Assembly (NCBI RefSeq): GCF_000718135.1
Contig: NZ_JOEM01000011.1
Span: forward strand, 62,001 to 126,000
DNA: 64,000 nt
Direction: 5' to 3'
Source: Streptomyces cyaneofuscatus
GTDB taxonomy: Bacteria; Actinomycetota; Actinomycetes; Streptomycetales; Streptomycetaceae
Every line of letters starts with the position of its first letter. The first letter of the stretch is position 1. Below are positions 25,920-34,951 of this stretch, one piece after another. A program made the position numbers and the translations under genes. The notes beneath the pieces are model-generated. The model made no database searches. It saw only the letters and a list, made by a program, of their open reading frames with translations, and was not told the origin of the DNA.

Positions 25920-27257
25920 ATGAACTCAGCGGACCTCGGGCGACGGGTCGGCGTTCCGTCGACCGCGCTCTTCACCGACCAGTACGAGCTGACCATGGTG
26001 CAGGCGGCCCTCAAGGCGGGCACCGCCGGCCGGCACTCGGTCTTCGAGGCGTTCACCCGCCGGCTGCCCGAGGGGCGGCGGTACGGGGTCGTCGCGGGCA
26101 CCGGGCGGGTGCTGGACGCGGTGGAGAACTTCCACTTCGACGACGAGATGATCGGCTTCCTGCGCCAGCAGAACATCGTGGACGAGCCGACCCTGGAATG
26201 GCTGGCCGGATACCGCTTCAGCGGCGACATCTGGGGCTACCCGGAGGGCGAGGTGTACTTCCCGGGCTCGCCGATCCTGCGGGTCGAGGGGTCCTTCGCC
26301 GAGTGCGTGCTGCTGGAGACGGTGATCCTCTCCATCCTCAACCACGACTCCGCGATCGCGGCGGCCGCCTCGCGGATGTCGGCGGCGGCCGGGGGGCGCC
26401 GGCTGATCGAGATGGGGGCGCGGCGGACGCACGAGCTGTCGGCGGTGGCCTCGGCGCGTGCGGCGTACGTCGGCGGGTTCGACGCCACCTCCGACCTGGC
26501 GGCCGGGTTCCGCTACGGGATCCCGACGGTCGGCACCAGCGCGCACGCCTTCACGCTGCTGCACGACACCGAGCGGGACGCGTTCCGGGCGCAGGTGGAC
26601 TCGCTGGGGCGGGGCACGACGCTGCTGGTCGACACGTACGACGTGACCGAGGCGGTGCGGGCGGCGGTGGAGATCGCGGGGCCGGAGCTCGGGGCCGTAC
26701 GGATCGACTCGGGCGATCTGCTGCTGGTCGCGCACCGGGTGCGGCAGCAGCTGGACGAGCTGGGGGCGACGAACACGAAGATCGTGGTGACCTCGGACCT
26801 GGACGAGTACGCGATCGCCTCGCTGGCGGCCGCGCCGGTGGACGCGTACGGGGTGGGCACGCAGCTGGTGACCGGGAGCGGGCACCCCACGTGCTCGATG
26901 GTCTACAAGCTGGTGGCGCGGGCCGGTGGGGCGGCGGACGCGGGGGCCGATGCTCCGCTGGTGCCGGTGGCGAAGAAGTCGATGGGGGCGAAGTCGTCGG
27001 TGGGGGGTCGCAAGTGGGCGGCGCGCCGGGTCGACGAGGGCGGCGTCGCCGAGGCCGAGGTGATCGGGACCGGGGCGGTGCCGGAGGGGCTCGTGGGGCG
27101 GGAGCTGCTGGTGGAGCTGGTGCGGGATGGGGTGGTGGTGGCTCGGGAGCCTCTGGAGGCGGCTCGGGAGCGGCATGTGGCGGCCCGGGGTGGGCTGCCG
27201 ATGTCGGCGATGCAGTTGTCTCGGGGCGAGCCGGTGATCGGGACGGAGTACGTGTGA
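25920..27257 (+). CDS. pncB: Nicotinate phosphoribosyltransferase
   Basis: A 445-aa enzyme that converts nicotinate, PRPP and ATP to nicotinate mononucleotide in NAD salvage. Family motifs are [14 protein letters not shown] at the N-terminus, GARRTHE around the conserved catalytic His, and a [16 protein letters not shown] stretch binding phosphoribosyl. [14 protein letters not shown] is near the C-terminus. Next on the same strand is pncA, which makes the nicotinate. A copy of the dispersed repeat lies between them, so a single operon is not certain. Confidence 0.95.
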   Translation: MNSADLGRRVGVPSTALFTDQYELTMVQAALKAGTAGRHSVFEAFTRRLPEGRRYGVVAGTGRVLDAVENFHFDDEMIGFLRQQNIVDEPTLEWLAGYRFSGDIWGYPEGEVYFPGSPILRVEGSFAECVLLETVILSILNHDSAIAAAASRMSAAAGGRRLIEMGARRTHELSAVASARAAYVGGFDATSDLAAGFRYGIPTVGTSAHAFTLLHDTERDAFRAQVDSLGRGTTLLVDTYDVTEAVRAAVEIAGPELGAVRIDSGDLLLVAHRVRQQLDELGATNTKIVVTSDLDEYAIASLAAAPVDAYGVGTQLVTGSGHPTCSMVYKLVARAGGAADAGADAPLVPVAKKSMGAKSSVGGRKWAARRVDEGGVAEAEVIGTGAVPEGLVGRELLVELVRDGVVVAREPLEAARERHVAARGGLPMSAMQLSRGEPVIGTEYV

Positions 27258-27305
27258 GGCCCTGGGGCCTCGGAAGGTGCGGGAGCCTCGCCGCGCCGGT
27301 TCCGT

Positions 27306-27327
27306 CCTCAAGCGCCGGACGGGCTGG
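27306..27327 (+). repeat. Fourth copy of the dispersed intergenic repeat
   Basis: TCCTCAAGCGCCGGACGGGCTG-type sequence identical to the copy at 17746, found 49 bp after the pncB stop. Confidence 0.85.
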
Positions 27328-27449
27328 GGTGGCGGCCCGACGGGCCGATCTGGGTAGGGGTTGATTGTCAGGGCCTAGTCTCTACGCTCGTTGGCATCCC
27401 CGTGAACGTTGGAATATCTCCGCTCTCTCCCCACCTAAGGACACCCGCC

Positions 27450-28046
27450 ATGCACCGCGCATTGATCGTCGTGGACGTTCAGAACGACTTCTGCGAGGGC
27501 GGCAGCCTCGCGGTGGCGGGTGGTGCCGATGTCGCCGCCGCCATCACCGATCTCATCGGTGAGGCCCAGCCCGGCTACCGGCACGTCGTGGCCACCCGGG
27601 ACCACCACGTGGACCCCGGTGACCACTTCTCCGAGACGCCGGACTTCGTGGACTCCTGGCCGGTGCACTGCGTCGCCGGGACCGAGGGGGTCGGGTTCCA
27701 CCCGAACTTCGCACCCGCCGTCGCCTCCGGGGCCATCGACACCGTCTTCGACAAGGGCGCCCACTCGGCCGCGTACAGCGGTTTCGAGGGTGCCGACGAG
27801 AACGGGACCGGTCTCGCCGAGTGGCTGCGTGAGCGGTCCGTCACCGAGGTCGACGTGGTGGGCATCGCCACCGACCACTGCGTACGGGCCACCGCCCTGG
27901 ACGCGGCCCGTGAGGGCTTCGTCACCCATGTGCTGCTCGACCTGACCGCCGGGGTCTCCTCCGCCACCACCGAGAAGGCCCTGGACGAGCTCCGGACGGC
28001 GGGCGTGAAGCTCTCCGGGAAGCCGGTCGTGGCCGAAGCCCTCTAG
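27450..28046 (+). CDS. pncA: Nicotinamidase
   Basis: A 198-aa isochorismatase-fold amidase that hydrolyses nicotinamide to nicotinate. The triad is visible: Asp9 in VVDVQNDF, Lys102 in FDKGAH and Cys144 in ATDHCVRAT. The metal-site loop is DHHVDPGDH. It supplies PncB, and the same enzyme activates pyrazinamide in mycobacteria. ATG 27450 has AAGGA upstream. It converges on the next gene with only 12 bp between stops. Confidence 0.94.
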   Translation: MHRALIVVDVQNDFCEGGSLAVAGGADVAAAITDLIGEAQPGYRHVVATRDHHVDPGDHFSETPDFVDSWPVHCVAGTEGVGFHPNFAPAVASGAIDTVFDKGAHSAAYSGFEGADENGTGLAEWLRERSVTEVDVVGIATDHCVRATALDAAREGFVTHVLLDLTAGVSSATTEKALDELRTAGVKLSGKPVVAEAL

Positions 28047-28058
28047 GAGCCTGAGGCC

Positions 28059-28427
28059 CTACGCCGCCGGGCGGGCGGGGCCGGCGTGGCCCGCCGGGCC
28101 CAGCAGGGCCCTGATCGGGTGCCACAGCTCCTGGCCCGCCTGGGGCGCCGCCCGCCACAGCAGGCCGTCCGGGTGGTGCAGCACCGCCGTGATCTCGTCC
28201 GGTGTGGGCGGCCGGTCGTTGCCGCGCAGGTACACCGCCCGCAGCCCCAGATTGCGCAGCCTGGTCAGGGCGCGCGCCCGGTTCGCCGCGTGGACCAGCA
28301 CCCGTACCGGGGCGCCCGGGCCCGTTCCCGCACTCGTGCTCGTACCCGTACCGCCGGACGGTCTGGTGAGGGTGAGGGCCACCACCACCGTGCCGTTCGG
28401 CAACCTGCAGAAACCTCCGCCTGCCAT
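28059..28427 (-). CDS. Hypothetical protein
   Basis: A 122-aa protein I do not recognise. The central part (VRVLVHAANRARALTRLRNLGLRAVYLRGN) looks like an alternating strand-helix-strand unit. DEITAVLHHPDGLLWRA and a Trp-His patch follow; the tail is Ala/Pro-rich. There are no membrane helices or catalytic signatures. ATG 28427 was chosen since the residues before it are unlike the rest. It follows the M6 protease gene behind a terminator. Confidence 0.6.
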   Translation of the reverse strand: MAGGGFCRLPNGTVVVALTLTRPSGGTGTSTSAGTGPGAPVRVLVHAANRARALTRLRNLGLRAVYLRGNDRPPTPDEITAVLHHPDGLLWRAAPQAGQELWHPIRALLGPAGHAGPARPAA

Positions 28428-28489
28428 GCTCCGCACTCCCCCGTGAGACGTCGTGTCAATAAGGATGTGAACAAGACGCACCTAAACAC

Positions 28490-28525
28490 GATCGGCCGCC
28501 GCCCGCTAGAGGGCGACGGCCGATC
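28490..28525 (-). terminator. Terminator after the M6 protease gene
   Basis: Fifteen-base arms (GATCGGCCGCCGCCC and partner, one mismatch) around GCTAGA, 27 bp beyond the protease stop. Confidence 0.7.
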
Positions 28526-28551
28526 ATGCTCTGACCTGCGGGTTTATGGAA

Positions 28552-30963
28552 TTATCGGCCCGAGGGGCTGACCAGCACGGTCATCGAGGAGCCGCTGGCC
28601 GGCTCCAGGAGGATGGAGATGCGGGTGTTGGTGTCAGAAACCTTGACACTGCCCGTCGGGTTCTCCTTGTACCAGTAGGTGCCCTTGCGGTCGTCGAAGA
28701 CCGGGTTGCCCAGCGAGGGCTGGATCTTCAGCGGCACGTCCGCGTTGTGGAGCGTGAAGCCCTTGTTCGGGTACCAGCTGAACGGGGCGTCGAACGGCTG
28801 GATCTTGTTGCGCAGGAGCGAGCCGTCCTTCCACTTGAGCGGCTTGGCGTGCGCGTCGACCGGCAGGATCAGACCCTCGCCCGGGTGGACGGAGGTGTTG
28901 TTGTCCTTCTGGGAGGTGTCCCAGAGCCAGACGAGCAGACCCGTCTGGTACGCGTAGTGCTCGACCCAGTCGGGGCGGGTGGTGGAGAAGCCGAAGTTGT
29001 ACGGGCCGACCTTGAGGGTCTCGTCGTACGACACGTACTGGCGGTTCTCCGCGATGTAGTACTGCGGGTAGTCCTGCGTGAACGACTCACCGATCCGCGA
29101 GAAGCCCTTCACCGTCCAGCCGTTGTCACCGTCCTCGGCGTTGTCCGAGAAGAGGGTGGCGCCGTCGGCGGTGATGGTGATCTCGTCGGCCGCGAAGCCC
29201 TTGCCGCCCGCGCCGCCGTCCGTCTGGTAGCGGAAGCGGAGGTCGACCTTCTTGCCCGCGTAGGCGTCCAGCGGGAAGGAGAGCTTCTGGTACGCGCCCG
29301 AGACGTCGGTTAGGGCCGGCTTGTCGCTGGCGTCGCGCGGGATGGCCTTGCCGTCGGCGGTGCCGTCGAGCGCGGTCCAGCTCGTGCCGCCGTTGTCGGA
29401 CACCTCGGTGTAGAGGTAGTCGTAGTCGGCCTCGATGTCGTACCAGCCCGAAAGGTCCAGCTTGGCCGAGGACTTGCCGGTCAGGTCGACCGAGCGGGTC
29501 AGGGTGTTCGACAGGTTGTCGCCCCGGTCGCTCCACCACTGCTTCGTCCCCTGGGCGGGCTTGACGACGGTGGTGGTGACGGCCTTGGCCGGCAGCTCGA
29601 CGACGAGCGCCTGCGGGTCCTTGGTGTTGTACTCCGAGACGCCCAGCTTGTGCAGCGAGGTCTTGCCCGCCTTGGCCTTGTCGTAGTCGAGCCAGCCCAG
29701 CTGGAGCTTGTCCCACGAGGTCATGTCGCCCGGCAGGTTGCCGATCTCGCCCTTGCCGGTGCCGAGCCAGGAGCCCGCCGACATCAGGGACCAGAAGCCG
29801 ACCGAGTTCTCGCCGCCGCCGGAGGTGTCGTACAGGTCCGGGAGGCCGAGGTCGTGGGCGTACTCGTGGGCGAAGACGCCCAGGCCGCCGTTCTCGGGCT
29901 GGACGGTGTAGTCGCCGACCCAGATGCCGGTCTCACCGATCTGCGCGCCGCCGGCCTTGTTGTCGGCCGGGCCGGTCGCGCCCGCGTTGGTGCCGTACGC
30001 GTACCAGCGGTGCGCCCAGATGGCGTTGGGGCCCTCGGCGCCGCCGCCGGCGGACTCGTCCTCGCCGGCGTGGACCAGCTGGAAGTGGTCGATGTAGCCG
30101 TCCGGCTCGTTGAAGTTGCCGTCGCCGTCGAAGTCGTAGCGGTCCCACTGGTCGTACTCGGCCAGGTTCGCCTTGATCTGCGCGTCCGTGCGGCCCTTGG
30201 CCTTCTGGTCGGCGACCCAGGCGTTGACGCCGTCGCGGACCGCGTCCCAGACGTTGGCGCAGTTGGACTGGCCGCAGTAGTTGGAGCCGTAACGGGCCTC
30301 GTTGTAGTCGACCTTCACCCAGTCGGAGACCTGGCCCTCGACCGAGTAACGGCCCGAGGAGGTCTTCTCGTAGTAGGTCTTGAGCGAGTGGACGTTCTTG
30401 CCCTCGCCGAAGTACAGCTTCTCGAAGTGCGCCTGGTTGTAGTCGGCCTTCCAGGCGGTGCTGTTGTCCTTCTTCGGGTCCGGCTTGGCGATCTCGTTGT
30501 GCGCCGGGCCGGGCGTACCGCCGTACTTCTTGACGGGCGGCTTGGGGCCGTCGCCGTCCGGGTCGAACAGGGTGGTGTCGTCGACCTTGTCGCCGAACTC
30601 CAGCAGGATGGTGAAGATCTTGTCGGTCTTCTCCCGCCCGAGCTCCACGTACTTCTTGTTGCCGAGCTTGACGACCTTGGAACCGCTCTTGGTCGTCACC
30701 TTCTTGTCCCCGGCGAGCACCTGCTCCAGCGCGGCCTCCCGCTGCGCTGCCTGCTGTTCGCTGAAGGGGCCTTCGAGGTTGTGCTCCACATGTCCCTTGC
30801 CGGGCGCCGGGTCATGGCGGTCGGCGGTCGGAGCGGCGGAGGCGGTGAAACCTGACGTGGTGTCATGCGCCTGGGCGGTGGCGAAGGTCGAGGCCGTCGC
30901 CGCGGTCGCGGCCATGGCCACGACAACAGCAGCGGCGCGAAGCGCCCGTCTCTGATTGGTCAC
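28552..30963 (-). CDS. Immune inhibitor A-type M6 metalloprotease
   Basis: An 803-aa secreted zinc protease. A signal peptide (residues 1-33, ending near AQAHD) is followed by a propeptide-like region. The catalytic domain has HEYAH at 366-370, continuing DLGLPDLYDTSGG, the M6 zinc signature, with FWSLMSAGSW as the Met-turn. The C-terminal half has beta-rich domains (DLSGWYDIEADYDYLYTEVS) typical of InhA and possibly a MAM-like fold. Such proteases degrade host or environmental proteins. A rare CTA Leu codon occurs near 29312. Confidence 0.92.
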   Translation of the reverse strand: MTNQRRALRAAAVVVAMAATAATASTFATAQAHDTTSGFTASAAPTADRHDPAPGKGHVEHNLEGPFSEQQAAQREAALEQVLAGDKKVTTKSGSKVVKLGNKKYVELGREKTDKIFTILLEFGDKVDDTTLFDPDGDGPKPPVKKYGGTPGPAHNEIAKPDPKKDNSTAWKADYNQAHFEKLYFGEGKNVHSLKTYYEKTSSGRYSVEGQVSDWVKVDYNEARYGSNYCGQSNCANVWDAVRDGVNAWVADQKAKGRTDAQIKANLAEYDQWDRYDFDGDGNFNEPDGYIDHFQLVHAGEDESAGGGAEGPNAIWAHRWYAYGTNAGATGPADNKAGGAQIGETGIWVGDYTVQPENGGLGVFAHEYAHDLGLPDLYDTSGGGENSVGFWSLMSAGSWLGTGKGEIGNLPGDMTSWDKLQLGWLDYDKAKAGKTSLHKLGVSEYNTKDPQALVVELPAKAVTTTVVKPAQGTKQWWSDRGDNLSNTLTRSVDLTGKSSAKLDLSGWYDIEADYDYLYTEVSDNGGTSWTALDGTADGKAIPRDASDKPALTDVSGAYQKLSFPLDAYAGKKVDLRFRYQTDGGAGGKGFAADEITITADGATLFSDNAEDGDNGWTVKGFSRIGESFTQDYPQYYIAENRQYVSYDETLKVGPYNFGFSTTRPDWVEHYAYQTGLLVWLWDTSQKDNNTSVHPGEGLILPVDAHAKPLKWKDGSLLRNKIQPFDAPFSWYPNKGFTLHNADVPLKIQPSLGNPVFDDRKGTYWYKENPTGSVKVSDTNTRISILLEPASGSSMTVLVSPSGR

Positions 30964-31334
30964 TTGATGCAGTCCTCCCCGGGCGTCCCGCGTGGCGGCC
31001 AGGGGGGTATGGAGAGGGCCGCGCGCGTGAACGCGTCACAAGTGACGACATTCGATCGGAGTTGCGAGAGAAAAGACAGACCTTGACTTGAACAGACCAA
31101 GTGCACTATGCAGGAGCGCTTTCCCGATATACGGACAGGATCACCGCCAACGGGCGCGCCAAGCCCTCCGGTTGGTGAGAGGCGTGACTCCGTGCGCCCC
31201 CTGTGCACCGGTACCGTGGGTTAGGTCACGCTTACTACCGGTCCCGGTCGGGCATCCACCGTCGTAGGGTCGGAAGGCACCTGTGCACGTGCCGACCGCT
31301 CCGCCCATCCGACGTCCCGAGGACGGAAACCGCC
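30964..31334. other. Divergent promoter region
   Basis: 371 bp between the M6 protease gene and a small membrane protein gene. On the protease side the minus strand carries two GGTCTGT direct repeats 16 bp apart (about 31075-31100), just upstream of an A/T-richer stretch, possibly an operator. On the other side no clear promoter could be assigned. No coding frame is convincing. Confidence 0.5.
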
Positions 31335-31655
31335 ATGCCGCGTCCGACTGCCGCACAGCTCGTCTACGGTTCGGCCACCGTCATCTGTACGACCCTCGCC
31401 CTGCTGCTGCTCTCCGGTACGGAGTCGGGCATCGGCGTGGGCCTCGCCGCCGTCACCGCGCTCGCGCTCGGCCTGCTGGTGGCCGTGCGCCTGCCCCAGC
31501 CCCGGCAGACCGCCCCGGCCCGGACGGCGCACCCGCACCCCACCGCCGCCCGGGCACACCCTGCCCTGGACGGCCTCGGCGCCCGGGAGCGCGTGCCGGC
31601 CGCACGCTCGTCCCAGCACCAACAGGCGGACCGGCAGCACTCGCTGCGCCGCTGA
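31335..31655 (+). CDS. Small membrane protein, unknown
   Basis: A 106-aa protein with two close hydrophobic helices (about residues 8-26 and 32-49) and a ~55-residue His/Ala/Arg-rich tail. ATG 31335 has GAGG and GGA elements upstream. I do not recognise a family. It converges on an RDD gene through a 17-bp hairpin. Confidence 0.6.
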   Translation: MPRPTAAQLVYGSATVICTTLALLLLSGTESGIGVGLAAVTALALGLLVAVRLPQPRQTAPARTAHPHPTAARAHPALDGLGARERVPAARSSQHQQADRQHSLRR

Positions 31656-31669
31656 GTCCCGCCGCGCTT

Positions 31670-31708
31670 CCGGCAGCCGGGCGGGTCACGTACCCGCCCG
31701 GCTGCCGG
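31670..31708. terminator. Bidirectional terminator
   Basis: Perfect 17-bp arms (CCGGCAGCCGGGCGGGT and complement) around CACGT, 15 bp from each of two converging stops. Confidence 0.82.
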
Positions 31709-31722
31709 CATGCCTGGTGTTC

Positions 31723-32454
31723 CTACCTGGCCGCGACCACCACGGTCTTGGCCGCCTTGTCCTGGAGCCCCTGCCGGTAGGGCTTGTCCGTGAACATCAG
31801 CACGATGTTGATCAGCCACCACAGGCACGGGCAGCACAGCAGCGCCGGAGCCCACAGGACGACGGCCCGCATCAGCGCGGCCCCGGTGTCGGGCACCCGG
31901 CCGTCGTTGAGCATGGCCACGCGCAGCTTCAGCAGCCGCTTGCCCAGGGTCCGGCCGTCCTTGTGGGTGAAGTACGTGTCGTACGCGACGTAGACGACCA
32001 GGCCGATGAACGACCACAGGAACTGGTGGCCGCTGTAGGCGCCGTCGAACCCGTCACCGCCGTCCCCGTCGACATCGATCGCCCCGCCCCACGGCAGCGA
32101 GATCAGGTACAGCGGGATCGAGATGATGAGGAAGTCGATCAGCCGCGCCAGGATCCGCTTGCCCGGCTCGGCCAGCGGCGGCATCCCCGCCAGTGGGTCC
32201 GGCGCCCCGAAACCCCCGCCGCTTCCGTACGGGTCGTTCGGCGGGGGCGGGGGCGGGGGCGGGGCGCTCCCGTAGGGCGGCTGACCGCCCGACGGCGGCT
32301 GACCGTACGGCGGCTGACCGCCTGACGGAGGCGGGGGCGGAGCGCTCCCGTACGGCGGCTGACCGTCTGACGGCGGCGGGGGCTGCTGCGGCTTCTTGAC
32401 GAACGGATCGTCGTCCTCGGGCGGCTGGCCGGGCGTCGGCTGGTCGTTGCTCAT
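31723..32454 (-). CDS. RDD family membrane protein, proline-rich
   Basis: A 243-aa protein. The first ~95 residues are Pro/Gly/Gln/Tyr repeats (units like GQPPYGSAPPPPP), probably disordered. The RDD domain follows, with GKRILARLIDFLIISIP in helix 1 containing the Arg-Asp pattern, and RTLGKRLLKLRV before the third helix. RDD proteins are thought to be small transporters or ion-exchange proteins, with some evidence for Na+/H+ exchange. A second RDD gene is next upstream. Confidence 0.85.
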   Translation of the reverse strand: MSNDQPTPGQPPEDDDPFVKKPQQPPPPSDGQPPYGSAPPPPPSGGQPPYGQPPSGGQPPYGSAPPPPPPPPNDPYGSGGGFGAPDPLAGMPPLAEPGKRILARLIDFLIISIPLYLISLPWGGAIDVDGDGGDGFDGAYSGHQFLWSFIGLVVYVAYDTYFTHKDGRTLGKRLLKLRVAMLNDGRVPDTGAALMRAVVLWAPALLCCPCLWWLINIVLMFTDKPYRQGLQDKAAKTVVVAAR

Positions 32455-32547
32455 GGGGGCAGTGCATCCCGTGCCACCGGGGCCCGCAACGGCTCAGGTG
32501 CGTTCGGGGGACGCGGGGCGGCATACGAGTCTACGGCGGGCCTCCGC

Positions 32548-32614
32548 AGGCCGCCTGCCCATCCGCTCAGGCCGCCGCCTGCTCATCCGCATCAGGCCGC
32601 CTGCCCATCCGTTC
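32548..32614. repeat. Three imperfect tandem repeats between RDD genes
   Basis: AGGCCGCCTGCCCATCCGYTC occurs at 32548-32568 and 32594-32614, with an expanded form between them. The last copy reaches the stop codon region of the upstream RDD gene. Confidence 0.7.
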
Positions 32615-34130
32615 AGCCCGCCACGAACGTGCGGGCCGCCTTGTCGTGCCAGCACTGGCGCCAGGGGCGGTCGATCAGGCACCACAGCACGTTCGCCACG
32701 CCGATGACCAGGAGCCCCAGCACCCCGTAGACGAGCCAGCGGCGCAGGGCCGCTCCCAGCGTGGGTGAGTCGTGGGACTCGATGTCCCGTACGTCGAGCC
32801 CGAAGATCTTCTTGCCGAGCGTGCGGCCCCACTTGGCGGTGGGCAGCGCCTCCAGGAGGAAGCCGAGGACGAGGAAGGCCGCGATCAGGGCCCCGAGCAG
32901 CGTGCCGGTGGTGGAGTCCAGCAGCCAGACGGTGACGGTCTCGCCGGTCTGCTTGGCCGCGGTGATCTTCCGGTCGATGTGGTCCATCGCCTGGGTGCCC
33001 AGGGGGATGGCCACCGCACCGACGACCGTGCCGAGCACCAGGTTGTCGACCAGCCGGGCGGCGAACCGCTTGCCGAGCCCGGCGGGCCGGGCCGCCGCCT
33101 GGGCGCGGACGAGCTGCTGGAAGGGGTCGTCGGCCGCCGGGGGCTTCCAGGGCACGACGGGCTGGTCCGGACCCGCCGCCGTCCCGGCCCCGGGTCCGGA
33201 CCCGGACTGCGCGAAGGGGGGCTGCTGTTGCTGGTGGGGCAGGGGGTGGGGCTGCTGGTGCAGGGACCGGGGCGCCGGCTGCTGCTGGTGTTGCTGCTGT
33301 TGCTGCTGCTGTTCGGGCTGGGCCAGTTGGTGGACCTGCTGCGCCCAGGACGCCGAACCGCCGCCGGGGCCCGGGGTCAGCGGCGTGGGTACGGAGGGGG
33401 CGGCGGGGACGGCCGGAACCTGGACCGGACCCTGCCGCGCCTCCTGCGGGGCGGGCGCGGGGGCGGGGGCGGGGGCCGGCACGGGAAGGGGCTGGGCGGC
33501 GGCGGGGGCAGAGGCTGCCGGGAGTCCCTGCGGACCCTGCGGCGTACCGGTGTTCGGCGGTACGGGGTCGGGGCGCGGGGCGCTCCCCCGTACGGCGTTC
33601 GGCTGTGCGGCACCGGCCTGCGGGCCCACCGCGCGGATCGTGACCGTGCCCTCCGTCGGCGGTCGCGCCCCCGCCTCCTCCGCCGCCGCCCCGCCACCGT
33701 CCCGCATCCCCGGCAGCGCGCCGCGCGTGGGGTCCTGGGCGAGGGGCGTGCGCGGGTCGGCCGGGGCCGTGGCGGGCTCCGGGGCCGGGCCGCCCCACGA
33801 GATCCGGCGGTCCCGCTCGCCGCCGAAGCCGGCCTGACGCGCGGAGTCCGCCTGCCAGACGGACCCGGCCTCGCCCTCCGGCCCGCCCTCGTAACGCTCG
33901 GCATCGGCGGACCCGTTCGTGCCGTCCGAGAGCCCGTTCTCCTCCTCGTCGAAGAAGATCGGCCCGGTCTCCTCCACCGGCGCTGCCTGTGCCTGCTGCG
34001 GCGCGGGCCGGCTCGTACCGGGCACCCAGGACGCGCCGTTCCAGTACCGGACGTAGCCGGGGATGGAGGGGTCCGGGTAGTAGCCCTCACGGGGGCTGTC
34101 GTCACCGGGTGCCGGAGTTGGCGCGCTCAT
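32613..34130 (-). CDS. RDD family protein with DUF2510 and Gln/Pro-rich region
   Basis: A 505-aa protein. It starts with a DUF2510 motif (REGYYPDPSIPGYVRYWNGASWV). About 300 residues of low-complexity acidic, then Pro/Ala, then Gln-rich sequence follow, with a run of consecutive Gln encoded by CAG repeats near 33300. A C-terminal RDD domain (GLGKRFAARLVDNLVLG, then KWGRTLGKKIFGLDV) has about three helices. DUF2510 often marks actinobacterial membrane proteins. Its role is unknown; it may share ancestry with the adjacent RDD protein. Confidence 0.85.
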   Translation of the reverse strand: MSAPTPAPGDDSPREGYYPDPSIPGYVRYWNGASWVPGTSRPAPQQAQAAPVEETGPIFFDEEENGLSDGTNGSADAERYEGGPEGEAGSVWQADSARQAGFGGERDRRISWGGPAPEPATAPADPRTPLAQDPTRGALPGMRDGGGAAAEEAGARPPTEGTVTIRAVGPQAGAAQPNAVRGSAPRPDPVPPNTGTPQGPQGLPAASAPAAAQPLPVPAPAPAPAPAPQEARQGPVQVPAVPAAPSVPTPLTPGPGGGSASWAQQVHQLAQPEQQQQQQQHQQQPAPRSLHQQPHPLPHQQQQPPFAQSGSGPGAGTAAGPDQPVVPWKPPAADDPFQQLVRAQAAARPAGLGKRFAARLVDNLVLGTVVGAVAIPLGTQAMDHIDRKITAAKQTGETVTVWLLDSTTGTLLGALIAAFLVLGFLLEALPTAKWGRTLGKKIFGLDVRDIESHDSPTLGAALRRWLVYGVLGLLVIGVANVLWCLIDRPWRQCWHDKAARTFVAG

Positions 34131-34379
34131 CAGCGGGTCCCGTATCTCTTCGAGGCCTCAGGCCGTTCGGCGCCGGGAGGGCGGACGGCCTCAATACAAG
34201 GGTCCACATCTATCAGACCGCCACGTATCCCCGGGCCGGTCCGCCTGTTTGGGACCACTTTCGCGACGGATCGAAGTTTTTTTGAGAAGTCGCGTAATAG
34301 GTGGCGGGGAGGGCGCTCTCTCCTTGTGCGGGACGGTCAGCGGGACCGGCCCATGAGCACCGGAAGGTCGTGCATTCTC

Positions 34380-34862
34380 ATGATGAACATCGTGGAACGT
34401 GAGCTGGAGCTGAAGCTCGTCCTGTCCCCCGAGCGGTCCATCCCGGTCCCCGCCCGGCTGACGTACCGCACGGACGACCCGTACGCCGTGCACATCGCCT
34501 TCCACATCTCCTCCGATTCGCCCGTGCACTGGACGTTCGCCCGGGAGCTGCTGGTGGAAGGCGTGTTCCGGCCGTGCGGGCACGGGGACGTACGGATCTG
34601 GCCGACGAAGATCGAGAACCGCAGCGTGATCTGCGTGGCCCTCACCTCCCCCGACGGCAACGCCCTCCTCGAAGTGCCCTCGGCCGCCGTGGCCGCCTGG
34701 GTGGAGCGGACCCTGCGCGTGGTGCCGCCGGGCACGGAGAGCGACCGGCTCGGGATCGACGAGGCGCTGGCGGAGCTGCTGGCCCCGCTGCCGGCGGACG
34801 ACCTGTGGCTGAGCGACCCGTGGTCGGCGGACGAGTCGCCGTCCCAGGACGGTGAGGCGTGA
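34380..34862 (+). CDS. ssgG: SsgA-like protein (probably SsgG)
   Basis: About 160 aa (159 if the second ATG at 34383 is used). The SALP pattern is complete: LVLSPERSIPVPARLTYRTDDPYAVHIAFH, WTFARELLVEGVFRP, GDVRIWPTKIENRSVICVALTSPDGNALLEVP. These Streptomyces-specific proteins guide septum formation in sporulating aerial hyphae through the SsgA/SsgB/FtsZ pathway; SsgG is reported to affect correct septum positioning. The symbol is from gene context and memory. GGAAGG lies 13-16 nt before the starts; an alternative ATG is at 34353. Confidence 0.85.
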   Translation: MMNIVERELELKLVLSPERSIPVPARLTYRTDDPYAVHIAFHISSDSPVHWTFARELLVEGVFRPCGHGDVRIWPTKIENRSVICVALTSPDGNALLEVPSAAVAAWVERTLRVVPPGTESDRLGIDEALAELLAPLPADDLWLSDPWSADESPSQDGEA

Positions 34863-34951
34863 GGGCCCCCGTAAGAAGCGGGCGTGAGGGCCCTGTGAGC
34901 AGCGGGTGGTGTCAGAAGAGCTTGCCGGGATTTCAGAAGAGCTTGCCCGGG
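34858..34951. repeat. Two short tandem duplications at the ssgG/oxidase junction
   Basis: GTGAGGGCCC...AGCGGG occurs twice (34858-34882 and 34884-34906). TCAGAAGAGCTTGCC occurs at 34912 and again at 34933. The latter copies the last codons and stop of the minus-strand oxidase gene, in frame and 21 bp apart. Confidence 0.85.

Noticed and set aside
31075..31100. dre-like GGTCTGT sequences near the M6 protease promoter
   Set aside because: They are direct repeats without the palindromic ACCA half, so they do not match a DasR site.
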